This document shows positions 13,301-24,766 of a stretch of DNA of 64,000 nucleotides, piece by piece. The notes beneath the pieces were generated by a model that had not been told where the DNA came from, ran no database searches, and was given only the letters and a program-made list of their open reading frames with translations. The stretch spans positions 1,116,619 through 1,180,618 of the forward strand of contig NW_019091403.1 of NCBI RefSeq assembly GCF_001949145.1, given 5' to 3'. Positions within the stretch are counted from its first letter, which is position 1. Every line of letters starts with the position of its first letter. Source of the DNA: Acanthaster planci (taxonomy: Eukaryota; Echinodermata; Asteroidea; Valvatida; Acanthasteridae). The position numbers and the translations under genes were made by a program.

Positions 13301-16300
13301 TTTCGGACTGAATATCGCATGAAAAGGTGGAGCTAAACCTTTTGTAATTGTGACATTTCTGTACAAAAATAGAAGCAAATAACACATACGCTCCAGCACT
13401 GATAAGAAGAGGACTATCAAGGACAATTTTAGGTTCCAAGTTTTTGTCTTCCATAACTGATAATATAAGGTAACTCTTATATCAATTCAATTTGTAAAGG
13501 CTCAAAGGACATTGTTAAATGTAAAACAGTGCTATGAGCGTCGAACTGGACCAAGACAGGGAGCAATTTTTTTAACAACAGCGGCTCTTTTGAGATGTAG
13601 ACTTGCGGGTACACCATGGAAACAATCTCTTTTGGAAGAGGTGTGGTTCTTAGAACAACCAGGGAGTGCGGACTCGATGTTTCGAGGACGGCCTGAGCAT
13701 CCTGGCCGTCCTGGATTTGAGATGAAGGACTTTAGGCCAACAAAACACATCTCATCTCCTATTAGTAGGAGGACCATCTCCCTCGTTCAGCCTATCAGTG
13801 GAAGGACCATCTCTCTTGTTCAACTTATTATTGGGAGGACCATCTCTCTCGCTCAGTCTATTAGTGATAGGACCATCTCTCGCTCAGTTTTCCATCTCTT
13901 TAAGCTTTTCTCGTGGAATGGCTAAACGATGCAAGAGAGAAAAGCGCTTAAATCAGCATCACATGGCCTGCCTACAAAATGACCAGTGTCTTATTTCCCA
14001 CCTTAGTCTAAAAACATTTCTGGAAATAATCGCGAGAGGAATGTAATCCAAGGTGTGCTCGACTGATCAAAAAGTTTGACCCTACATCTTCCCCCACTAT
14101 TCTCCCAAAACCTTTTAAATATTCGCGTTTTCTTTAATTTGTACCAGTAGTTTTTTTGTTTATTTTTTCTTTTATTTTTTTACACAGTTTACATTAACTA
14201 CATTAATTTCCATCGTGAAAACTGCATCTGTCGCTTGAACAAGCATTTCCGGGATCTTTGTTCATTCTTGTGAACAAAAAACACCCAAAACTGATACCGG
14301 TAACAACATGCGTCTCATTAAAGGTTTTAAAGTGTAACACAATCGCTTCGATAATAACCGAAGCACAGCTGTGAAATTTTCACCGACCCCCCCCCAAAAA
14401 AAGAAATAATTGAATAAATAAAATAAAACCACTTTTGAACCATCGGCAATTAGGCCTAACCATACTTCTACAACCTTTTGTCTGACAGCCCAGAAAATAT
14501 TTAAAGCACACAATTAGAAAGCCAAATCTCCGGAACGGTAAAATGAATAAATAATTCCCGCATTTGTCCCACGAGTACTCTGAATGTGAGGGTCGATGAC
14601 AACGGAATAAGAGCGGCAGGTTTACAAAAAAATAATCATGTGAACGGTGAAGCTGTGTCAACGACGGTCATGCTCAAGTGCAGACGTGAAATAACAACTT
14701 GTCTTGTATGCGCCAACACGCGGGTCCTGAAAAAAAACAACACTCCAAATACGATCGTTCCCTATTCGAGTGTGGGTATAGTTTCATTCAGTCTTTTATT
14801 CCTGCATAATATGAATTATTAAAACCCCAAAATTGGGAGATTTGCAAATGGGATAGAACGCACGTCGCTGATGCATATACACAAAGGATTTTGGGAGGCG
14901 GTATTCAGTCATACTGAAGCGTGGATTGTTTCACTCAACGTGTTCTGCAACAAAAAATGAAGACAGACTGCGGATGCTGAAAGGCACCGTTCTGAAGATT
15001 ACCCGACTTCGTTTTTCTTTTCTTTTTTTGTGTAGGTGCGGTCCGCTGTAGGATCACAGCTTCAAATTCCATGCACTTACAAAAATAGGAGTAAACTCAG
15101 GTCAAAAACAAAATCCATGCCCAACCCGTCTGCCCTGGAAAGTCTTTTAAATCCTGTTCCGCTCCAGGAACCAAGTAAACTTTATCTTTGAAAGTTTTGA
15201 AAATGAACTTATAATTATGACCAGTCTTCTTCCTTGATGAAGTGCACAAAGATTGGACAGTTTGCATGTTACCAGCCAAAACTAGCTCATTTAAGTTTCA
15301 GCGGGCGACGTCTTTAGTCTATCGTCAACTCACGGTTGACTGGCCTCTCAGACAAGCGAGCGGCCTGCGGACTGCTCGGCGTCATCTAGCTTTGCTCACT
15401 GATCAGACAGCATCGATTGCAATTAAAATATCTTGTATCTGGCTCCTATCTGTTTTTTTCTACAGCACCAATACAGCAGGGGAAAAAGTGCAAAGCCTTT
15501 TGGGGGCTCCTTTTTGGAATCCTATGTGAGGATTTACCCAAAATGCCTCCAGCTTGAATACCCCTCCTCGGCCCCCAGGGCTAACGCAGTGTTCAACTCG
15601 CGTGAGGCAGATGTTGTTTCAACGATAATGTTCACAGCCGCCTTTCCCCCCCCCCCAGTCGACTAGTCCTGAACACACTACACCCCCATCCATCACAAGC
15701 TTTCCGAAACACTTCACTTCGCAGCAAAGGTTAAAACACCGAGACGTATGGACGGGCGACAAGGGGACAAGTCATGGTTGACTAGGCATTTCAATATGAA
15801 AGCGGGCGCGAGGGTACGCTAGACGGGGAGTTACAACAGCCTACAGCACGGTCACTGGTCGATCCCAAAACGCCGGCGTCCTTAACCTGTGCTGCGCACT
15901 TGTGCCGTACGACACGCCAACCCTCATTTTATGTAATTAATAAGAGCTGTGTATCAGAGGATTGGGATGGCTAACCCAACTTCCATGACCACGTGCAACG
16001 GATTAAAAATTTATGAAGTGTGTGCGCCTTTTTGAAGAGCATTTGTTAAACGCTCGAAAACTGCGACTTTTACTAAAGAATGGATCAGTTAATATCCATT
16101 ACAGTAAAAATAAAAAGCATTCAGGAAAATTATGCCCTGAAGAAATTCACTCAACTCTGCCTTACCCCTCTAAAGTACAGGTTTCAAATTATGTTTTTGG
16201 TGCTTACACAAAGAGTACACGCGATAAAAACGGACCGCAGCTATAATGTACTGAAAAATAATAAATAAAAGCAAGTCACGAGCACTGCGAGATTACCTCA

Positions 16301-19300
16301 GAAAAAGCACCGCCAAATAAAATCAGCGGTAAGACGTGGAGGTAATTTAATAATAAGTCAATAATGACAGGGTAATCCAAATGATAGAGGTTTAATTTAA
16401 AGCAATACTCAGGGGAAAAAACCGCGCCGCGGTCTCACGATCTTTACACAGGCGGCTGAGCTAACTCCGTGGAACGGCACGCCAGACAACACGACCGGCT
16501 CTAAAATGGATCACCCGTGCTGGCTGTCAAAATAACGGTGGGCAGAGGTCGGTCCAGGCCCGGTCGGGATTGAGCGAAGTCGGACCTTTCGTTTCATGTC
16601 AATTACTACGGTGAGGGATCTCTGTACAAACAGACGTATTTTGATGTCCTTGCGAGTGTATTGAGCGGAACATTTCGTGTGGTAAACCCAAAGCCCTTTT
16701 GGGTAGTATTATACCAGGCACCGTGGGGTTTCCGATTTGTTATGCTTGTCCAAGCATTCCAGATGGCCATTTAATGGCATTTCATCGAGTGGGGAAACGG
16801 ACCAAGTTGACTAAATCCTAAACACGAGTGGCAATTTGTAATGAAAACCACAGTCATCTAGAGAAATCGTTATATAATATTGTACGATGTCATATGTCAA
16901 CCAAGTTTAGAACTCAATTGTATACTTCATTAACTGTCCGTAACAATGAAGACATTAACTATCAATCGAGTTAGTAGCATTGCACAGTAACTGATACGAA
17001 TCAAATGCAATCCACAAGTAGTAAGTACTGAAGATAAATGGTACCCAAATCATCATTTCGAAATGTTCATCCCTAGGAGCACACTTTGCAATCTCATGAG
17101 AAACGAATATATCTGTCGACTACAAAAACATATGTGAAGAGCTGTCATGAGTATTAAATTTGTAGTTGTCCGAAACCCATTAAATCACTTCGGAAAATAG
17201 AATTGGGCAACTCCATCACTATCACACATTTCATGGTTTAGATATTGTGTAAAATAGTGAACTATACAGGCTTTTGGATTTTCAGAAACAGTCATGAAAA
17301 AAAAGATAAAATGTCCCCAAAATGACTCATATTTTTCAGTCACCGACGGAGAGTCTCTCCAGTCAATTAACAAGAGCCTGTTATCAACGAACAGGAACAG
17401 ATTAAGCAAAACACGGCTCGCCTTTGACATCACCTCTCTGATTTTTGAGAGGTGTTGGGTCGTGAACGCACCTGCCCAGGTTGACTGTGCACTCAGCTCG
17501 CCGTCAAAAAAGACGGGTGTGTCACCAGCGTGCGGCGCGCGCTAAGGCCCCCGGGGACCCTCCCGCGACGTCTCGGCAGGCGCCTGCGACTTCAATTTAC
17601 AAGCCGTGCATCATTTCCAATGAGTTGTTTTTTTCCCCCTCCCTTTGATTGAAATGACCACTGTAGCCCTGAAGCCAACCGGTGTTTCTCGCGTATGACA
17701 ATATTGAGATTTTTAGCCAGGATCTTGGAAATGTCTTGCCAGCGAGGCTAAAATGCATTTTTCACGCCCTATTTAATTGCTGGCTGAAACCAGTTTCAGG
17801 AGGAGAATAGGTAGTGAAATGCCTCTGGACTTGCTGCTTATCTCGACTATCTATTTTATTCTCGAGAATTCGAGCAATAGGAAAGTGATTAAGCAAAATC
17901 GAATTCTAATAATGCGGCTAAGCTCAAAACGGTCCCAAATGGTGACTGTAGACCGGTCACTATGTAAGAAATCAGAAACTGGGTCATTTTTCAATAAAAA
18001 CAAGGCGAATCCCTTGTCTCGTTCCCAAAATGCACCAACCGGAATCTTCTAGAAATGGGGCACCGCTTCCCCGCAGCACAACCAAGCAAGCCTAAACATG
18101 CCGGAGACTGTCGCGAGTAGCCGAGCANNNNNNNNNNNNNNNNNNNNNNNNNNNNNNNNNNNNNNNNNNNNNNNNNNNNNNNNNNNNNNNNNNNNNNNNN
18201 NNNNNNNNNNNNNNNNNNNNNNNNNNNNNNNNNNNNNNNNNNNNNNNNNNNNNNNNNNNNNNNNNNNNNNNNNNNNNNNNNNNNNNNNNNNNNNNNNNNN
18301 NNNNNNNNNNNNNNNNNNNNNNNNNNNNNNNNNNNNNNNNNNNNNNNNNNNNNNNNNNNNNNNNNNNNNNNNNNNNNNNNNNNNNNNNNNNNNNNNNNNN
18401 NNNNNNNNNNNNNNNNNNNNNNNNNNNNNNNNNNNNNNNNNNNNNNNNNNNNNNNNNNNNNNNNNNNNNNNNNNNNNNNNNNNNNNNNNNNNNNNNNNNN
18501 NNNNNNNNNNNNNNNNNNNNNNNNNNNNNNNNNNNNNNNNNNNNNNNNNNNNNNNNNNNNNNNNNNNNNNNNNNNNNNNNNNNNNNNNNNNNNNNNNNNN
18601 NNNNNNNNNNNNNNNNNNNNNNNNNNNNNNNNNNNNNNNNNNNNNNNNNNNNNNNNNNNNNNNNNNNNNNNNNTAACCGAGCCGTAACGAGCCAACCAAC
18701 CGTTTTCTGCAATCAAGCACAACCAAGCGAGCCTAAGCATGCCAAAGACAATCGAGAGTAGCCGAGCATAACCGAGCCGTAACGAGCCAACCAATCGTAT
18801 TCTGATTACCAAGATGAATGCACATGTAACCTACGTTTTATAAGGTGTAAATGTGAACTTTGACGTTGTGTCTGCGTTCTAATAAACGTTTAACTAATGA
18901 ATGTATTGAAATGGTTGAACACTGTATATGCTTGTGACCTGCAAGTTAAAGTTTATATTTTATAAATATGAAGGATAAACTGAATTGAATTGAATCTCTC
19001 CATATTAAGATTGGCTAAAATCGCGAGCCTTTATGATATTGGCGCGTATTTTTTTTCCCGGGGCAGTTCAGGGTGAGTTGAATTTTCCTCGCCAGACGTC
19101 AATCACAACAACACAAGCATGTTTTAGTCTAACCAGCCAAATTCCCACAGTCCCAGGCGCACTCTTGAACGTGGTCAACAAGCATTCCGGTACCTGAGCG
19201 GACCCTGGCAGGGCCATGGCCAGGAACAGATGAATAAACACTCGGCACGTGTCTGGCATTGTTTTCGCTCAAATCGGCGTCAAGTCGGCCCAAACAGCTT

Positions 19301-22300
19301 CATCGGTTACGCTAGCCCCAAAAATAACTTGGCTGACAAACTGAGACTTTTGAGATTTGTTGTTACAAAGTCTGGTGGAGGACATCCTTACCAAATGGGT
19401 GGGTTTATTGTCCCTTTGAAAAAAAATCGATTTCCTTGTCACAGTGAAAGGCAGAACAGCGTTACATGACAGACAAGCTTTGATTTGGCCTTGTCGTGCG
19501 GGTTGTGGACAGAACCCCCCCCCAGCTATTTTGTCTGTAGACACAGCCTGTAGTTAAGCTCAAAGATATGAACACAAAGGAATTCAGAAGGGTAGAGAAA
19601 AATAATTTAACGAATGAACTAACTACAGGCAAACAACCGTACAACATAACAATCAAATCGTACATCTGAAACCGAGGGGTTTTAAGAAGTGCTACCATTC
19701 CCGACTATTATTATACCCGAAGAAAACTTTCTCACGCTGTATTATTTGTTCACTTTGCCAGTGTTAATGCCATTCAATTTGGATGTCCTTTCCCTCCAAT
19801 ACCTAGCTGTGCAACACGAGCGCGGGCCACGCAAACCCAAGCCCAAGCCTTCCTTGGCAGACGATGGAAGCACCGGGTCTGCAAGCCCTGATCCCCCGCC
19901 AGTCCTCGGTCAGATTCACGGCGGGCCACGCGTTCATCATCATCACCACGGCATCGCGACTACCACCACCAACACACCAGTGGCTGTAGTCTCCTACGTG
20001 TCTAGTTCCATGTACTATGGGACTTTCTATCATAGTCTGTTGACTGCTGAGCAGTACAATGTGAGTCCGATGGCTCTGGACCTATCAGCGGCTAAGGTCA
20101 AGGCAGAGATGGAAGGGACCCCACATGTTGGATTCCACACAGCAATGGCAGGTAATTCTGATTAAAAAACAAGTCCAGTCAAATAACCGACAATAGACTA
20201 CAGACTTGGACAATGACGACCAAACCACTACCTCATTGACGGACAAAGGACACGCTAGTGACGGGGAAGACAAGTCACTCACAGTTTCGACCATCTATGG
20301 AAAACTAACAAGATACATCCAACTGCAAGCCAAACAATCAATACCGTAGGTCTATTGTAAATTACCGACCACAACCTCACCACAAACATATTCACGATTA
20401 TAAGTAGCACCAACTTCCCACCAACGACGGACCTCCTTTCCCTCATACGAGCCCTCAACGTACCACAATCCCCCTTCTCCACTACCAAGACATCCTGCCA
20501 CCTCTACAGTCTCTCTGTTTTATGGGGATGATCAATTTTGCAACAAGCTAACACTCTAACATTCCTCCGTGTTCCCCGTGGCAGGCAGCCCAGAGAGTAT
20601 GCCCGAAGTGGCGGCACGTCTCCTGTTTACCTCCGTCAAGTGGACAAAGAATATCCCATGCTACCGGCTGCTGCCATATCGCGACCAGGTATGTACTTTA
20701 GAATGTGGAACATAACAAAATAACGTCACTGAAAGTACAACCACCTTGTCTGTATAGCATATTAAACACATTCCGCCTTTGCATCAATCGTTTTTATGGT
20801 CCAAAAACTCGCTTCATTTGCCAACCCCCTTTTTGATTGATGAAAGATTAATCCCGGCTGTTGAGTATACCATGTATTGGTGTCACATGATGACGTCATA
20901 ATGACGTCATGATACCATCAAGTGGAATTTAAAACTCCAAAATGTCTTTGAAACGAAAGTAAGCAGTCAGTACATGGTTTAACGAGCTTATACAGGGAAA
21001 AGATAAAACACCATCAATACGTCACAGTAAAGGAAAATCTTCAACAAATGCTCTCTGGCAACATAAGAACTAATAAACTCTTGTGAGGTCAAAAAAGGGG
21101 AAATTTATTGGTTTATTAATTAATTGTTTTAATTTATCGTCTACTGTCCACAAATCCACACATTTTACCAAACTGTAACTAGGATTAGTGAAACAAAATG
21201 CAAGCGTGTGCCAAAAAGTAAAATGACCCCGCTGCTCCACAATTCCAACTTAGTGTCTGGAGCCCGCCTCCGTAGACAATTACTAACAAAACAAATTGTT
21301 GCCAAGCTAAACTTCGAACCTTGTTCAGTCCGCACAAGTAGCTCGGCTGTCATAGGCTAAAAAAAACACAGAGAAAGGAAGGCAAAAACGGAGCGCGTGT
21401 CCATGAAACCAACTGACGGTATAAACGTCTGAAACTGTCAACTTGAGGCAGTTATAAATGACTGGAGAATTAAAGACACAACAGCGTGGAGAGGCCAAGT
21501 CTGGAATTCAGGGGGTTTAGCTCTCGTTCACTCCAACGCCATGGATGTCAGAAGCGCACACACGCGCGCAGAGTTGGAAGAAAAGTCAGCACAGCCTTGT
21601 CTGTGCTACAGACACGCAAACAATGCTTCCCATTTTAGTGGTTGGTGTGTGTTTGTGTGGCCTATTGCATTTGCGGGTACTTCACGTCTCCCGCCCTTTT
21701 TGTCTGTTAATGATCCACCCTGGAGTGGGCACGTGCTGATGTTAAGAGTAACGTCCGTCGTGTTGTCGCCTAGAGTACCTCTAGCGAGAAACAACTTCAA
21801 GTTGACGGGTGTAAGCGCGCCGTGCCACGAGCTCGTGGGGAAAAATTATGCTTGAATTCGTCCAACTGGTCGGCTTACTTGCCAACTTGGCCTATTTTCC
21901 ACCACGTACATGTTACCTGCACTTCTAGGAGTGCCACTTTGTCGGAGGAAATACCATCACTACGGGTGTTTTCATTTTTTCACCTCGAGTAGGCGAAGGA
22001 ACTTGGAAGGATTGTAATTTCTGATTCTAGCACTGCGCACAAGGTTGTAATGACACGTTTCAGAAAAAGTTCTAAAAAAATCATTGCTGCTGAGAAACAC
22101 GGGAAAAAACATTAGAAATCAAATTCTGCGAGCTTATTGTAAGGTGTACAACATTCGATCCGAGTCATCTTACTCAGAAAAATTAATCCTAGATCCAGTC
22201 TTAGATAATAAACCCGATAGGCTGGTGACATTATCTTGTAAAGCCAAGATCTCTTGCCGTCAACCCCCGAGCACAGAGCAGTGATTCAAATTGACAATTC

Positions 22301-23238
22301 TTGCCATTTATCTTTGGCCTGCAGGTGTTGCTCCTGGAGGAAGGCTGGAGGGATCTTTTCCTCCTCGGTGTCTGCCAGTGGTCCGTCCCGCTGGAGACAG
22401 AGACCCTCCTCAAACACCTGCCAAGAGCCGATAAAAAGACACCGGGGGAGGAACTCTCGCGTTTGACCTCCCAGATACGCTACATGCAGGAAGTGGTAGC
22501 ACGGCTGAGGGCGCTAGACGTGGACTTCACCGAGTTTGCCTGCTTGAAAGCGGTGGCGCTTTTCAGACCGGGTGGGTAATAATTAACACGGTTGTCTTAA
22601 TATCATTCTTACGTTTAAGTGGAAAATTAAGCACCTGGCAGAGATGCACAGACACACAGGAACTATTTTGACAAGATTTACACTGAAAAGGTGCTGGGCA
22701 TTTTAGACAGCTATCAACACATTTGATCGAACTTGGGCTTTGCTTGGACTGCACTTATTTTTCTTCTAAAGACATTTACTTCTTTTAAGATCACTGAGTA
22801 TATCAGAATGTGCTGTTCCCCCTTTCAAGAGAAATGCCAAGTAAAATGTGCTCAGGAACAAGAGTGCCATGATCCTCTGGCAGTCCAATCTGCAATAGGA
22901 CTCTACCACTATCAATCAGTACCAAGACTAACATAGTATAACAAATCTAAGGATATTGAAGTAACCAATTGTTGCTATTTATTTTGTCTTGAGCAGACAC
23001 TCATGGTGTCCGAGAGCCTCAGCAGGTGGAGGCCCTTCAGGACCAAGCTCAAGTGATGCTGAGTGACTACATACGCCATGCCTACCCCGGCCGAAGCGTG
23101 CGCTTTGGCCGCCTCCTTCTCATCCTCCCCACCCTTCGGAGGGTCAGCAGCAAGCTCATTGAGCGGCTGTTCTTCAAGGAGACCATTGGCAACATCCCCA
23201 TCGAGCGCCTGCTCAGTGACATGTTTCAGAGCAGCTAA
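4328..23238 (+). CDS. NR2E1: Tailless/TLX orphan nuclear receptor (NR2E1), six exons
   Basis: Sequence-specific nuclear transcription factor; in flies and vertebrates tailless/TLX controls head, brain and retina development and neural stem-cell renewal, mostly as a repressor. Coding exons: 4328-4397, 11549-11791, 19807-20151, 20585-20688, 22325-22571, 22997-23238; introns are phase 1,1,1,0,1 and the product is 416 aa (human TLX 385). The start ATG is followed by a 23-residue leader that joins in frame to the zinc fingers. DNA-binding domain is about residues 32-98: first finger C32, C35, C49, C52 with the TLX-type P-box CDGCSG; second finger ends [13 protein letters not shown]; then [13 protein letters not shown], a near-exact TLX signature. 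The hinge (about 114-218) is low complexity, with a five-His run and Thr repeat. The ligand-binding domain (about 219-416) has the DQ..LLEEGW helix 3-5 signature and ends [12 protein letters not shown] like TLX. Odd: the second finger loop is longer than usual (see findings). NR2E3 is excluded by P-box neighbours and C-terminus. Very sure of the family. Confidence 0.96.
4398..11548 (+). other. Tailless intron 1
   Basis: A 7.15-kb phase-1 intron (GTGAGT..TTTTTCAG) between the leader exon and the DNA-binding-domain exon. No other gene was recognised. It contains two ATCGAT words 13 bases apart (9614, 9627), an ATGTAC tandem run near 10085-10100 and a CpG-rich patch near 10540-10640. Long first introns of developmental regulators often hold enhancers; that is inference here. 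Confidence 0.6.
10084..10101. repeat. (ATGTAC)3 microsatellite
   Basis: Three copies of the six-base palindromic unit ATGTAC in tailless intron 1. Confidence 0.6.
13759..13890. repeat. 33-bp minisatellite, four units
   Basis: The anchor word AGGACCATCTC recurs at 13770, 13803, 13836 and 13869, exactly 33 bases apart; the last unit is shortened. Because 33 is a multiple of three the array stays open in one frame and encodes a repeated GRTISLVQ-like peptide, but nothing else supports a gene there. Confidence 0.8.
18077..18821. repeat. 95-bp tandem (satellite-like) repeat interrupted by gap
   Basis: The left edge (18077-18127) and right edge (18674-18821) carry the same unit, starting CACAACCAAGC and including GTAGCCGAGCA followed by TAACCGAGCCGTAACGAGCC. 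Joining the two edges gives a period of 95 bases (51 + 44). The middle is unresolved, so copy number is unknown. Confidence 0.8.
18128..18673. other. Assembly gap (546 Ns)
   Basis: A run of undetermined bases inside the 95-bp tandem array. The start-to-start distance across it (641) is not a whole number of 95-bp units, so the gap length is probably an estimate or the hidden units vary in length. Confidence 0.99.
20891..20909. promoter_or_regulatory. Paired full CRE/ATF palindromes in tailless intron 4
   Basis: Two perfect TGACGTCA words at 20891-20898 and 20902-20909, 11 bases start to start (about one helical turn), in a near-palindromic context. TGACGTCA is the consensus full site for CREB/ATF bZIP dimers (known). 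Activity as an enhancer is inference. Confidence 0.45.
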
Positions 23239-24425
23239 GACTTGATCCAAGCACAAATGCAGAGGCCACCTTTGGAGTTCTTGCCAAAGCAATACAAATT
23301 TAACCCTAGTTCACACAAAGGGCTACTGTTGAGAGTCACGTATAACACACTCCTCACAAGCTGCTCTCTGCTGAGATCTCCGACAAGCAATAATAGGAGC
23401 AAGGGCTTCCACTAAGAGCTTCAGACCAACAAGCCCTGAATGACTACACACTACTCCACACTTGTTCAGCATCAGTGATTCCAAGGTCGATGCTATAACT
23501 GGGCAGACTGCCCATCAGAGGGTTATCTTTGACACTCAGAGTTGAATGCACTTTCCCAACTACATGTAGTTATCTTCTCTGTCTTGTTGCTATCCCATCA
23601 CAGTAACTGAGTCATGGTGTGGGTGGACTTTTAAATATACATTCCCACCCCTTCTTGGCTTGTGCAGAATTTGAAATCATTAATCGAGTGTTTAGTTTCA
23701 TCTTTTATAGAAGGGGCATTTGCCCTGTATGAATGTGTGCTGTTTTGATTCTTACATTAAAAAAGAGGAGAGGACTTGGACAAGTTTAAACTACCAAGAA
23801 CACCTCCGTTTTAACAAATAGACAATTCTGTGAACACAGTATAATCTTTAACCTATAGTTTAAACTTTTAAGTACAAACTATTTGCTCAGTACTGGAATT
23901 TTTGTGGGTCGGATGTTATTTCTTTGTTATTTAAACATTTGTAATTGGATATTTTGGCAAAATTTAAACTATTAAAAAGGTTTATTTAAACTAACGGTTT
24001 ATTTTTAAACAGGATCCTATCCAAGGATCATATAAAAGACATTTGAGATCAGCGTTATCCTTAGAATTTTTGCAACTCTTGATGAATGTAAACCTTGTCA
24101 TGACAATGACTAATGCAGTGTTATGACATGATTGAAGTCACTTACAAAAACAATCATTTGTGAATAGTTTCTTTCCAAGTACCACATTTCTCCAGAGGTA
24201 CCGTTTCAAATTGTTGTCGAAAGAACTAAACTGGAGCTACGACGATATGCTACAACAAGAAAGGCAAAGTCAGGCCTTTTACTGCACTGTACAAAGGGTT
24301 TGTGGGAACAGGTTTGGCACCAGATGTAAATATCTAACATTAAGTTAAATTATGTAATATATTGAAGTGGGTGTAGTAACTTAACTTATATAAAGATACC
24401 AATAAATTGAAAATGCTTTGAAAAC
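23239..24425 (+). other. Tailless 3' UTR and polyadenylation signal
   Basis: No further coding potential follows the stop at 23236-23238. The clearest polyadenylation signal is AATAAA at 24401-24406, giving a 3' UTR of about 1.2 kb. The stretch is AT-rich in its second half, typical of a 3' UTR. Confidence 0.5.
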
Positions 24426-24472
24426 CTGCGCACTTTTGAAGATTTGAGTTCCTCTTAAAATGAAATCTGAGG

Positions 24473-24478
24473 TTTAAT
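24473..24478 (-). terminator. Possible TRMT2B polyadenylation signal (ATTAAA)
   Basis: ATTAAA on the minus strand about 290 bases past the TRMT2B stop codon. No minus-strand AATAAA was seen between the stop and the tailless 3' end, so this variant hexamer is the best candidate. Confidence 0.35.
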
Positions 24479-24766
24479 CTACTTGTACTGACACACCGTC
24501 AAACAAAACTCCACTTGTGGCCATTCGTAGTAGCTGCTCTACAGAATTTTTTTCCACTTTAGAAACATTTGTATGAGAAGGCTGTATACCCTCATTCATA
24601 ACAATTTTGTTCAAGTGGAAATCAAATGCCTCTTGAAGATTCACACCTTTGATTGTAGCATCAAACTTAAGAACTGTGAGTATATTACTACCTGATGAGG
24701 TCTTGCACCTGTAAGATACAAGTTATTTGGGAGGGGGGTCTTAAACTGCCAAGGTTTACCTTGATA

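Larger units (their letters stand above)
11792..19806 (+). other. Tailless intron 2
   Basis: An 8-kb phase-1 intron (GTGAGT..CCTAG). It holds a 33-bp minisatellite, a 95-bp tandem repeat with an assembly gap, a perfect 8-bp palindrome with a 2-base centre at 13111-13128, and a CpG-rich patch at about 17460-17590. No convincing exon was seen on either strand. Confidence 0.6.

Noticed and set aside
13512-13925. 137-codon frame with repeated RTISLVQ peptide
   Set aside because: It is a 33-bp minisatellite that stays open because its period is a multiple of three; no splice or homology support.
17991-18812. Long open frames across the N run
   Set aside because: They exist only because undetermined bases cannot contain stops; the readable ends are the 95-bp repeat.
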